A DNA stretch of 64,000 bases, taken from positions 35,084,701 to 35,148,700 of the forward strand of contig OX637396.1 in NCBI GenBank assembly GCA_951799425.1, given 5' to 3'. Under the pieces are notes generated by a model. That model saw nothing but the letters and a program-made list of their open reading frames with translations, ran no database searches and was not told the DNA's origin. The DNA is from Ilex aquifolium (taxonomy: Eukaryota > Streptophyta > Magnoliopsida > Aquifoliales > Aquifoliaceae). A program made the position numbers and the translations under genes. This document shows, in pieces, positions 33,704-45,399 of the stretch (its first letter is position 1; each line of letters starts with the position of its first letter).

Positions 33704-34561
33704 TGACGAGCCCAAATTTTCCTGGGCCGAGCCCAACAAAAATAAATCGAGAAAGCCCAAACAAAGAGAAGGCTTCAAGAGGTCAACGCCCAAAGCTGGA
33801 AGGCATGGTAGCCCTTGGGCGCCGCCCCTGGCAGCCCTTGGGCGCCATGCATGGCTGCACTTGGGGGCCACCTGGGCAGGTCCCTTGGGAGCAGGTCCCT
33901 TGAGAGCAGGTCCCTTAGGCGCGGGTCTCTTGGGCGCCTACCTCTTTGTACTCCCCTTGCCTTGGTACTCCAATATGAAATTCAGCCCACCTCAACTTAA
34001 GGTCCAGCCTAAAGTCCAAGCTCAATATCAAACTTTCCTCCGACTGAATAGGAGCACGAGGGAGAGAATGTCGGGATACGAAGATCTATTCCTACCTTAA
34101 CTGTGCTTACCAAAGAGGTCTACTTTTACCATGATCGTACTTACCAAAATAGTGGAAGATCTCTTCCTCACGGCACTGCCTCACCGCCTCACCCTAGCTA
34201 TATAATGTAAGCCCTCTCAAGGGTAAAAGGAGACCCAAGAGATCTGACACGCCTCCAAGACCTCCAGTACCTTACATACTGCACCATACACACATCTCTC
34301 TCTCTCTCCAAATACTGTAACACTCCCGGAGAATGCTCTTCCGGCGACTCTTATTCATCAATAAAGAACACCAGACCACCGCTGTCATTCCCGAAAGTGG
34401 AATAGGTCATCCGAGACCGAATCACTATAAATCTTTGTGTTGATCTGTTGTTTATTGCTTTAAGTCTCATTGATTGCTATTGATTGCTTGTTAATTGTTC
34501 ATTAATTACACCCTTATTTCTTAACTGTTGATCTTGTCAAAGACAATTTTGTGCATCATCA
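33704..34561 (+). mobile_element. Solo LTR, 858 bp, same family as 2965-3926
   Basis: It starts TGACGAGCCC, ends GTGCATCATCA, and is flanked by perfect AAAGG copies (33699-33703 and 34562-34566). It contains TATATAATGTAAGCCC (a possible TATA region near 34199) and AATAAAGAACACCAG (near 34360), in plus orientation. No primer-binding site or interior adjoins either end, so it is a solo LTR. GGGCGCC arrays at 33815-33940 are shared with the LTR at 2965-3926. Confidence 0.9.
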
Positions 34562-34566
34562 AAAGG

Positions 34567-35485
34567 TTTTGGCCCGTAGACTAGCCCGGACTTGAATGGT
34601 GGAGTTAATATCTGTAGGGCAATAATATTTTGAAATCCAAGAAAAAAATTGAGCATTCTAAAATGATAAAACTTTTACACTGTCATTTTAGAGAGCTAAT
34701 CTATAATATAAAGCAAGATATGCTTCATTAAATTCATTCGATGGTCTCAAATAGACTCATCTTACAGCCACCAACATCCCTCTCAAAATCATTCACATCG
34801 TGCCTTCAGGTACGGATTACCCCTAGTAATATATAGTGAACTGTGTATTTTTGTGCACAACCAGTCCCAAACTCTCAGATAAAGGAAGAGAGTCGTATTA
34901 AGTAGTTGATAGCTAACGTAAAACTCTTCAGACCATATCTAAACATGAATCAAAAGAATATTTCACGTAACCCATGGTTTAACAGAAAGTATTGGTCATG
35001 ATAGAGCACAATGACAAAAAAATAATTCATGTAACCGATCCCTAAAATATTAGGACAAGACTTTTGTTGAGTTGTGTTGTAACAGTATATATTGAGGTGT
35101 GACTATCATTTATCTATTAAATATAATGTGTCAACAATGGGATAGAGTATATTGGTCAAAAACTCTATAAAGTAAAATATTATTAAAATTTAATTATTTT
35201 TATTATTTTCATATGTTTGTTTAGAAAATTTCAAATATAAAATAGAAAGAAATATGCATTAATACAAATTAAAAAAATTGGGTCGAGCTAGAAGCACGCT
35301 AGCATATATTGGTTTAGTATCCGAGTTGGCTTGACCAGAGCCTTGGTACCGAGCGATTTTCTAGTCCAACCTTTGTGAGTCAACAGATGTCGATTAGGAT
35401 AGATATAGATGCCTTTGGGCCTTCATTGATATGGACCGTTGTTTAGAATGTATTTGTATGATTTATAGAGAGTTTTATTGATCTA
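34567..35485. other. AT-rich intergenic DNA
   Basis: I see no gene, RNA or repeat boundary in this stretch. Confidence 0.5.
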
Positions 35486-35933
35486 CTAGTAATACACGAT
35501 GTACGTCGCACATGAGTAATTTAAATAATTTTTTTTTGCTGAATCTATGAAAATATAAATTTTATGTGTAATTAAACTTATAAAAAATATAGATTATATT
35601 TGTAATTGAATTGAATAAATAAGTTATGTGTCGGAGAATTAATTTTTACTAAACCTAGTTATTAATTTATACATATATTATACATAAATTTAAGTTACTA
35701 TAGTTGATATTGTAATTAAAAACCTAAAGCTATAAGTATAAGTAGAGCAAATAGCTAAAGACCTAATGCTATATGATAAGAGAGTTTTAATAGGACATGG
35801 AAGGAAAAATGATGACATTAATAAGAATATGTGGGGTATAACTGAATTAACATAATTAAATAGAGATGAAATAGAAAATCAAAAGTTTTTCACATATACT
35901 GATATTTATAATTAGTATAGATATAAATATAGA
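35486..35933 (-). mobile_element. Small non-autonomous Helitron, reversed
   Basis: On the minus strand it starts TCTATATTTATATCTATACT (preceded by A) and ends CTAG followed by T, and shares an AAACTTTTGATT block with the left end of the Helitron at 4137. A GCGA/TCGT-type weak stem lies just before the CTAG. It is 448 bp and non-coding. Confidence 0.6.
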
Positions 35934-35955
35934 TATGTAGTGAGAATATGTAATT

Positions 35956-37910
35956 TAAAGACGTTATTTACCTTTGGTTAAGGGGAGGAGCAAGATTAGG
36001 GATTTTGAGGATATAATTTTGAAGTTTAAGGCAAAGTTAGAGAGTTGGTATGCGAAATTGCTATCTAATGCAGGAAGGTTGGTGTTGGTGCAGGCAGTAT
36101 TGAATGCAGTTCCTGTGCATTTGATGTCTTGTCTGAATTTGCCTAAAGAGGTTTTGAGTAGATTAAATTCTTTGATGGCATCTTTTATTTGGTCTAGTAA
36201 GGCTGGTGTGAAGAAGAGGCATTTGGTCTCTTGGGGGAATATAACTAAGCCAAAGCAGGAAGGGGGGTTAGGGATTAGGAGATTGGAGGATGTACAGGCT
36301 CCTTTTGAGGATGAAACAGGTTTGGGGAATTTTGCAAGGGAAATCTTTGTGGGCAAAAGTTTTTTCTACGAAATTTCTGAATAATCAGTATATGATGAGG
36401 CATAGGGTGCAAGGGAAAGCGAAATGTTTTCGTATGTTGCAGCCTTGGTTTTCTTCTGTGGTGTCTCATTCTTTGGACATTATAGGGGATGGGGCGTCTA
36501 TGGATTTTTGGTGTTCCAATTGGCTTGGTACTGGTTCTCTCATTGATAGGGTGAGTGATGTTCCACAGTACTTTCCAAAAATTGCAGAGGTATTTGATGG
36601 AGAAGGGTGGGATTGGCAGAGATTGGGGATGCTGATTAGTGATGAGATAAAGACAGAAATTTTGAATGCTAATGTTTGTTTGTCTGATAATTCTGATTTT
36701 TTGGTATGGAGGTTAAGTGATTCAGGTAGTTTTTCTGTCAAAACTGCTTGGCAAGTGGTGAGAAATTCTGATGAAGTGGATGAGGTTGCTAAAGTAATTT
36801 GGAAACAGGTTGCTCATCCTAGCGCTAAGTTGTTGGGTTGGAAAATTTTTAAGAATGCTATTCCAGTGGATGTTTGTTTTCAGAGATTGGGTGTAAGCCT
36901 TGCAAGTAAATGTACGTTATGCTGTAAAGGAGTGGAATCTGGAATTCATGTTTTTATTCAATGTGAATATACTGTTAAGGTGTGGCAGAGATTGGCTGGT
37001 TTTTTTGGTTTTCGATTAGTGGTAAACGAACGACCTATGGAGAGGATGATGAGACTGCTAAGAGTGTATAAAAGGCAGCCAATGAGTCATTTTCTTATTA
37101 GAAGTTTAGCTTTGACTGTTTTTGGCAAGTGTGGAGGGAGAGAAGTAGTAGAGTGTATGGGGAAGGTTGTTTGTCAGAATACTCTATTTTTCGTAGAATC
37201 TGTGCTATTCTTCGGCTACAGGCTTTTGGGGTGAAACCTAAAGCCCTTGAGAATGAGGAAGGTAAGAAGATATTGAATGATTTGGGGGTAGATTCTGGTA
37301 ATAATGTTCGAGTAAGGGCAGTGTGGGTGTGTTGGTCTTTGCCAGATGATGGGTGCTTAAAATTAAACGTGGATGGCGCGTCAAAAGGAAACCCAGGGAA
37401 AGCGGGTGGAGGTGTTGTGGTAAGAAATCAATGGGGAGGTTTAGTTCTTGCAACATCTTTCTTTTATGGAACTTGCTCAAACATGGAGGCAGAACTTAAT
37501 GCTTTAAAAGATGGACTGTGCCTTATTGAGAGGTATGGGTTATCTGTGAATCAGATACAGATTGAAGCCGACTCGGAAGTGATGGTGAATATGGTAATGA
37601 AAGGCCATCTGCGAGCATGGAAATATTGGGGGAAGTTAAGGCAAATAATAAATGAGACTTTGGGGAGACTGAGGTTCAGTCTTGTGCATGTGTACCGTGA
37701 GGCTAATTCGTTAGCTGATTTCTTCGCTAACTGGGCTGTCCAGACTGAAAAAACATACAAAATCAAAATTAGTGTTTTTTGATTTTGTATGTTTTTTTTG
37801 GAATTTTAAGAGCAGGTCTGTCTGCTTCTTCCCAAAAGTGTAATTCTTTTTGCATATGAAATAAAATTTCTTGATTTGTTAAAAAAAATAATAAATAAAG
37901 ATGTTACTTA
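35956..37910 (+). mobile_element. 5'-truncated LINE (L1-type) retrotransposon
   Basis: This is the 3' third of a plant LINE. It begins within the reverse-transcriptase domain and ends in an A-rich tail (37881-37899). It is flanked by a near-perfect 15-bp duplication: TAAAGACGTTATTTA (35956-35970) and TAAAGATGTTACTTA (37896-37910), two mismatches. A 5' truncation, an A-rich 3' tail and a target duplication together show LINE integration by target-primed reverse transcription. A possible late stem-loop precedes the tail around 37740-37800 (GTTTTTTGATTTTGTATG direct copies). Confidence 0.88.
35974..37782 (+). pseudogene. LINE ORF2 C-terminus: RT thumb, zf-RVT and RNase H, two frameshifts
   Basis: Three overlapping frames make one decayed protein. 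The first (to about 36300) has the RT C-terminal motif LSNAGRLVLVQAVLNAVPVH and SFIWSS...GGLGIRRLEDVQ. After a frameshift near 36295-36305 the second has the zf-RVT region (GSFSVKTAWQVV, then CTLCCKGVESGIHVFIQC). After a second shift near 37125 the third has WRERSSRVYG and an RNase H domain with all four acidic positions visible: NVDGASKGNPG, MEAELNALKDG, IEADSEV and REANSLADFFAN. Such RNase H tails are typical of plant L1-type LINEs. The element cannot move by itself; a stand-alone RNase H frame (37129-37782) remains open. Confidence 0.9.
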
Positions 37911-39930
37911 GAACGACCTTTTTTACAATAAAAGAAAAAACTTTTTTTTTTTCAAAAATACCCAAATTTAAAAAATAAGATTAAAATTGCACGACTTTGA
38001 CAAATAAATTTTGGAAAAACAGGCGAGAGGTCCACATTCTGAAATGTTTTTGTCTTTAGGTCCAGCCTAAATACTTTTAAGGTCAAAAGTCCGTAAAACT
38101 AACCATTGATAAAAATATCCTTAAAGAAACAGATTATTAAAAAACCTTCATTATTATCACATTCTTATATTTATTACCACTACCAGTATCATCTCATTAT
38201 CATTTGCCACCCCCACCACCACCGTTGGACACCGCCACTCAACACCACCACCATTACCACCATCATCATTTAATATGTAATTTGGTTCACTATTGTTTAG
38301 AATTAGGAGTTCACTTCATACTGAAAAAATAAAAGGTTTATGTGCTTAACCTGTACATCAAAAACTCACAACCAGTTCAACTGTGAAGATTCAAAAAATA
38401 GAGGGGGTGTCCTTGAAGATATGATAAACTAGAAGGAGTATAGCTAAAATTTACCATTTACTTTAAATCAGGTCTGATCGTGAGTTATACTTAGTGGTCT
38501 TGATTTATGTTTACTGATCCTACATAGCTAAAATTAGGACTGGTCCATGAAGAAACATTACCGATCGTAATTTTGTATCCAAATCAGGATACAAAATTAT
38601 TTTGATGCATTGGGTATCTAGGAGTAATATATATATATATATATAAGGATAAAAATAATTAAAAAAGACTAATATGTCTCTAATAAAAGCCTTGTCTTAG
38701 AGAGACTTATTAAGATTCTTATACATGTGTTTAAATAGGGTAGTATTGTTGGATAAGTCAAACCCTTCGTACATATATAATTATATTTAGGTTTGTAGGG
38801 TCTTTTGGTGAGAAGACTTGTGGAGAAGCCTGTCCGGTGAACAAAGAAGGAAGAAAAAATAACGTGAAAGAGAGAGAGAGAGAGAGAGAGAATAAAGAAG
38901 AAGGAAGAAGATAAGTGGGTTAGGTTCCTTAAAGGTATAAGTTTATTATTTATTTGATGGGTTTTATAGTTTATTCAATCACGTGATATTAAATTTATGA
39001 TAATGATAATGCATAATATGTATATATACACATACAAAATAAGTTTCATGGTATTCGTCTATTATTATTGAAATTATTAGATTGAATTTAGATTTGTAGT
39101 TGGTTAATCAATAGGTTGAAAAAGAAAAGAGATTGGAGTTGTTGCGACAGTACAAACAACCTGGGAATTTCGTAGGTGGAAGAAGACAAAGTTCAGAAAT
39201 TACATAATTCACCCCTTTAACTTCAAGGAACTTTAGTTGGATCCCTATATTCTTTGAAATTTAATTTTTAACCACTTTTTACTTAGTAAGTTGCAAGAAT
39301 AGAATTCTGGAAAATTTATGGCAGCCTCGAAAACAGAAAATTCGTTTTTCAAAGAAATTACACTTTGACCCCAAAAGTATCAAAAATTATGATTTGACCT
39401 CAAAACTTTAGAAACTTTTTCTAAACTGCCTAGAATACTTTTATACCCTATTACCTCGTATTAGAAAGAATATTTATATGTAAATGATATATTAAGTATA
39501 TATCAATGGGTAAAAAGTACGTAAAATAAATACAGAATCGCAGAATGACGAAGTTAGAAATAGAAATTGATCACTATATATTATTTTGAATTAGATGGTG
39601 ATTGCATTGAGGTTGAGGAAGATGTCTTTGAATTGAATTTTGGAAATCAAGGTGAATAGTTTACTACTTCTTTTGGGATGATTTTCTATATTCAATGTGT
39701 GGGTGCGTGCGTGTGGATTTTTCATATGTATGATATATGTATTGATGTTTGGGGTTGCAATTAAATGTTTTGAAATTGTGAACTGTTCTACATGTGAATT
39801 TTGGAAAACTTATTGGATGATTTTATATCATTGCTTTGGTGATGAACGGAAAATTTTATGTGCGTTGAGACTAAAACTACAATTTTGGTGTGTATGAAAA
39901 TCATGTTTATAAGACGGGGACTGGGGTTAC
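37911..39930. other. AT-rich intergenic DNA with short microsatellites
   Basis: It holds a (CCACCA)-rich patch near 38200-38270, (AT)n at 38627-38644 and (GA)n at 38869-38892. No gene is supported; the 66-codon frame at 39697 resembles nothing. Confidence 0.5.
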
Positions 39931-39939
39931 CAGTTCTAA

Positions 39940-40130
39940 GTTGTAACAAGATACTTGGCCAGTCATCAGGCTAGTGATGACAAGAGATTAGGCCAGTTAC
40001 CAGACTAGTGGTAATAAGAGACGCGGCCAGTTATCAGGCTAGTGATGACAAGAGACTGAGCCCAGTTACCAGGCTAGTGATAACAAGAGACTAGGCCAGT
40101 TACCAGGCTAGTGGTAACAAACATGATTTG
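39940..40130 (+). repeat. Tandem repeat of about 40 bp, GGCCAGTTACCAGGCTAGTG unit
   Basis: Five units with the core GGCCAGTYAYCAGRCTAGTG followed by RTRACAAGAGACT. The core CCAGTTACC/GGCTAGTGGTAAC has internal inverted symmetry. It lies inside DNA that looks transposon-derived, ending near 40680-40780 in a GC-rich CCACCCTATGTGATCCGG block, but I could not define element ends. Confidence 0.85.
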
Positions 40131-41200
40131 ACAAATGTTATTTGGAATTGAATGTGTGTGTGAGTGTGTTTTGGGTTATACATGTCTTTTCATTTATAAA
40201 GTTATTTGTGATCATGAAATCATTTTGTTTAAATGATTATGTGTGAGGGGTTGGCGTACACTTTGTTGTACTTATGTGTGTATCAAAGTTTATTTTCGTA
40301 TATAAACTGTGTGATTTATTTTCACACCTCATTAGAGGTGGTTGCTATTAACGGGTCATTATGCTCATCCAAATATTTAACATTTTTTAGGTGAGGATCA
40401 AAGTGAGAAATAAGTCCACAGATAAACAAGGGATTAGAGGAATTGAAGATTTATTTTATTGTAGGTCTTCAAGAATAAATGTCCTTTGTAATTTTGAGAC
40501 AAATATTTAATTATTTTGGGAACAATGTTACTTATGTTTAGAGTAGTGAATCTTATGGTTTGATTATTATTTTACATGAATTTAGTAATGATGTTGGTGA
40601 TGTTTATTTTATTCCTCTGGTATTCATTAGGTCGGTGGAATTGATCATTTTACTATTTGTCTTCCGCTGTATTTTGCATTTATTATGCATAGAGTTGATT
40701 GGTTAAAGCCTCGGTGGTCGGTGCACCGCCCACCCTATGTGATCCGGGGTGGGAGTGTGGCACATATGGTTTTTTGTCCGTAAAGATATCATAAGTCTTG
40801 ATGTCACCTTGTCAGCTGACAATTAGTTTAACGTGGGATGACAACTGACAAAAAAAAAAAAATTATCCTCATCGACTAATTGGAGAAAATTTCTACCATT
40901 CAAAGAAACTTCACAGACTACATGGTATGAAATACTTATTATGAAGTTTACAGGAATGTAGATAATGGTCATTAAACAACGGTGCATCATTCTACGATAA
41001 GAGTTTTAATTAAGTTGAGTTTTTCAAGCTTGAATTTGTTCAAATTCAATTTGAAGGCGATTGACTAAGCTCAAACTCGAGTGTCAAACTTAAATTCTTG
41101 CTCAAACTTAATTTGGTAGAAGCTTGTAAACAGTTGAGCCAAACTCAAGCTGAAATTGTGCTCAATTTCATAGCAAAATTTCCCAAAAATCAATGCAAGA
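40131..41200. other. Intergenic DNA, probably transposon-derived
   Basis: No gene was seen. GGGTGGGAGTGTGGCACA near 40750 resembles the terminal part of some plant LTRs on the minus strand, but no partner end was found. Confidence 0.35.
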
Positions 41201-41204
41201 ATAA

Positions 41205-41553
41205 TCAATTTCTCATTTAGAATCTCCCCAAATCTATATAATAGCCTATAAAATCAAATCCTAGAATTTTGGACAAGTGTGTAAAGTCTAGTACTATTTG
41301 ATGATAAGTTGGGAGTTAATCATCTTTCCCATAAGCGATTGTCTAAAATAGAGTTAAAATTATTTATAGATAGAAACCTAATTGCGTTAAACTACATGGT
41401 ACTTAATTCAACTTGTTCAACAAAAACAAGCTTAAAAAATCATATGAAATTCAGTTGAATTTATAATTTGAGCGAACATAAATGAACCAAGTCTGAGTCA
41501 AACTCGAGTGTCTTGGATCCTTTAACGGTCCAATTCCAAGATACCCATGTTGT

Positions 41554-41597
<44 letters not shown>

Positions 41598-41800
41598 CAA
41601 AATGATTTTTGCTAGATTTTGAAGTTAAGACAGTTCTTTCTGTAGTTCTAAAGGCTAAAACAATGGTGTTGATATATCCTCTTGTTGTCCACTCAGTTTG
41701 GCCATTTCGTCTACACACGAAAAAGCTAAGCAATTTTCTCTTCATCGTTGGTTGGTACCACGTGAATACCACATCAATTTGTCGTCCGTCATTTTAATTT
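41205..41800 (+). repeat. Partial copy of NLR2 upstream DNA
   Basis: It parallels 46690-47030 (AATCAATTTCTCWTTTAGAAT, CCTATAAAATCAAA, the AATTCAACTTGTTCAA block and TTGGATCCTTTAACGGTC), followed by the dispersed CACACGAAAAAGCTAAGCAA block. It has no NLR coding sequence after it. Confidence 0.75.
41559..41595. repeat. (TA)n microsatellite
   Basis: About 18 TA units inside the partial NLR-upstream copy; the Ile/Tyr-rich minus frame is an artefact. Confidence 0.95.
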
Positions 41801-43160
41801 AATTTTTTAATCAATTTAGCAATCAATGTAGTTTCATGTAGTTTTTATTTTGGGATTTAATCCAAAATTTCTTAATTAGGAAATGGGGATTTTGATTTTT
41901 TCTGAGATTGTGGATTATGAATTGGAATTTATTGATTTGAGTGACCAATGACAGTTGGCATTTTTGTGTTTCCCCCTCTCTCTCTCCCTCTCTCTCTCCC
42001 CGTTGCCATTATAGTAATGAAGCACTATTAAAGTGAACATTCGCTTGGTCATTTGTTTTTTTGATAAAGTAAAGGTACTCATGTAATATTTGGGTCAAAA
42101 AGAGTTAACACAATGGAGTGGAAAAGAAAAAAAAAAAAAAGGGAAAGCAATTGCATTTAAAAAATAGGGGCCCTCACGCATTCATCAATTGTAAGAAAGA
42201 AAAAGCAGAGCAACCACTTTCGGTGTGGTGGGGAAGGGGGCTAGGAAAAAATGAAAATTTAGGCAATTTTTTTTTTAAAAAAAAAAATAACAGTTAGTTC
42301 ATACCAACTATTGAAATTTTATTTGTTACAATAATTATTTTAATTTATAGGTGGTCAATATGTGGTATATAATTGTAGTATACACTAATTTGGATTAGAC
42401 GTGGGTTATTGTTTTTTTTGGTTATATATTGTCTGTAGACATGAGTAATATTTAGTATTGGGGGGTGACCCGTACTTAAAGACACGGTACAACGTAAGCG
42501 AAAAGTGATGGATTTGGAGAGAGGGGAAATTCAATATAAATAGTTTTAAGAGAGATGTTAGTTGTTATTGGATGAGTTTATTTGAGGCCGTTGAATGAGC
42601 TTATTGAAGTCTGCACTGTTTTATATTATAGATATGTTTTATAGAGTAAATAATAAAAAAATAACACAGGAGAAACAGAAAAAATAAGATAATAATATGA
42701 GAGAGTATAAGATAGATATATAGAGAGTTAGATGAGATATAGGAGTCTTAGAAAAATTTGACATGAGAACCGTCAGATCAATAATCGTCAAGCGATCTGA
42801 ACTGTGGAAAACTCAAGACAAACCAAGCTAACTACTTTATTATATATATATATAGAGAGAGAGAGAGAGAAAGAGAGAGAGATTAAGTTAAATTCTTTAA
42901 TTTTAATTTTTTTCTAGATTATGATTATTTCTCTCTAAAACTCTTAAATTTTAGGATTTTATCATATTAGAACTTTTCATATCATATAAATACACATACA
43001 TACACACATGACCAAATTAAAAATTAATGTAAAATCAAAGTTCTCTAATTTAGATACTTTCTTAGATAATGACTATTTTTATACATCTCTCATATACACA
43101 TGTTCAAATTCATGTGGTTAAATTCAAAACTCCTTAATTGTAAAGTTTTTTTGAAAAAAA
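41801..43160. other. AT-rich intergenic DNA with simple repeats
   Basis: It holds a CT-rich run at 41975-42000, a (TA)n(GA)n compound microsatellite at 42840-42882, and no gene. Confidence 0.5.
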
Positions 43161-44810
43161 GGGAAAATTTCATCCACACCCCCTCTAGTTAGGCTTAAAT
43201 TCAATGACACCCCCTCCCGATTCTGAAACTTCACTGCACTCCCTTCTGGTTTATACTTTCAAATCAAAGACACCCCTTTAACGGTAATATTTAACGGTGT
43301 CAGTGCAAAAAGTAACGGTTTGCCTTTAAATTTTTTGAAAATGTCAAAACTACCCTTCCTATACACCTATAGTCTTAGCTAAAGCTCCTAGTTCTATTTT
43401 TCTTCAACTACTAATGCTCTCAGCTCATCCTTCTGCTCAGATTATGATCTTAGCATAATCCGGCTGCTTCCAATTTTAGGCATCATGGTTAGCATAATCT
43501 CTTCTTTCTTATTATTTGTATTATGCATGCATTTTTTCCTTTTCTTTATTTCTTAATTTCCACTATGTAATTAGATTGCATCGAGGGGTAAGTCCCCCTA
43601 GTTAGGTGTAATTTTATTTTTAATCAATAAAATTCCCTCGCACCGTCGAGGTTTATAAAAAAAAAAATTATATAAAATTTCCCTCGCACCTTCCAGCAAC
43701 AAGTTTTGTGCTGGAAGACATGAGAGACTAAACGTTCAGCTATTTGTTCTTCAAGTCGTTCTCCACACTGATCGTTCACTACATAAGTTGGTAAATTTTC
43801 TTTTCTTGCAAATTTGTAAATGTTTTTTATGCAGATTTTTTAAAATTTTTCATTCAGTTTTTTTTTTAAAATTTTTTTCATGCAGATATTTTTAATTTTT
43901 TCGTGCAATTTTTTTTTTTAATTTTTGTTCACGCAGTTTTTTTTTTTAAAAAAATTTCATGCAGATAGTTTTATTTATTTATTTATTTTTTTAAGCTGTT
44001 TTTTTTTTTTAAAAAATTCATGCAATTTTTTTTTAGATGTTTAAATGTCAGTATATTATGACATAAGGGATGATGAGTTTGACATAAGATATAGTTATAA
44101 ATCATGTTATTGTGAAATTGAATATTCATTTGGTGTTAAATTAAATAACTGATATTAATTTGATAAGGTTAAATGTTAAATTAATAGAATTTAATATATT
44201 AAATTTTAATTTAATAAAAGAAAATGTCAATTTCTTGTTGATTTCATAAAATTAAATAGTCAATTCAAAATAATTTTTTTAGAAATTTTTTTTTTTTTTA
44301 AAAACCGGTGACATCGTACGCTTAACATAATATAAGGAAAAAATTCAAAATATTTTTTTTTAAAAAAAACGGTGACACCGTATGCTTAAATATAATACAA
44401 GGAAAAAAATTCAAAATAATTTTTTTAGAAATTTTTTTTTTAAAAAAAAACCGGTGACATTGTACGCTTAAACATAATATAAGAAAAAAAAATTCAAAAT
44501 AATTTTGTTAAAAAAATTAAAAAAAAATTCGATGACACTGTACACTTAAACATAATAGAAAGAAAAAATTCAAAATAAATTTGTTATATGTGAACTATAC
44601 ATAGGGGGTATTTGTGTCATTTTTCTTATTTGTACCATTGGTGAATATGTAAATCTTTATAAAATTCATGGGCAAAATGGTAAAATGTCTATTTCCGTCA
44701 CGTCCGTTAGCCGACCAACACTGACAGGGGAGGTCAGTGAAATTTCAGAAAAGGTAAGGGATGTCGTTTAAGATAGACCTATTTAGAGGGGGTGTAGATG
44801 AAGTTTTCCC
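43161..44810. mobile_element. 1.65-kb DNA element with long inverted ends
   Basis: The left end GGGAAAATTTCATCCACACC and the right end (complement GGGAAAACTTCATCTACACC) are inverted, and the match continues through a CCCCTCT...CTGAAAYTTCACTG block for about 90 bp. Flanks are poly-A on both sides, so a target duplication cannot be resolved. The interior is A/T-run-rich with a four-unit tandem repeat and no transposase frame. Confidence 0.78.
44290..44590 (+). repeat. Four tandem units with GGTGACAYCGTAYGCTTAAA
   Basis: Each 75-90 bp unit has the core GGTGACAYYGTAYGCTTAAA, then CATAATATAAGRAAAAAATT, then a T-run/A-run inverted pair. They lie within the 43161-44810 element. Confidence 0.8.
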
Positions 44811-45399
44811 TAAAAAAAATTATAATTATCTCTCTCTATATCGCGGGTTCAAATTCAACATCTAAATCACTTAATTGTAATTTTTTTTCAAATTGGGATT
44901 CTCTCTCTCTCATATATATACACACACACAAACGTAACTAAATTCAAAAATTAAACAAATTTCAAAAGGTTTTCATTCACATTTGATATTTATTTATCTC
45001 AATAAAACAGATCTTAGGAAAAAATAAAACAAAATCTATTAGGCTTTAAACAAGGTAAAGGCAATTAAGTGATAAGGTAATAATTAAATCGCAATTTGTA
45101 CTTAATAACTGAAATTTTAGGCCTCAATGGACTTAATAACTGAGATTTTAGGCCTCAATGGACTTAATAACCGAAATGTATGAATTGTGTACTTAAAATC
45201 AAATAAGTTCGTTAAAGTGTATCAACTAACAATTTTTCGTAATTTCCTTGGAAAAATTATCAAAAATGTTGCATGCTTAACTTGAAGGATGATGGAGAAT
45301 ATATGACAAGGCAGACCTCAATCTCTATCATCTTTTTGGAAAGTGAAGCAACATCGATGATGAGAAAATATTCCAACTATTTATAAAATACCATGTGAA

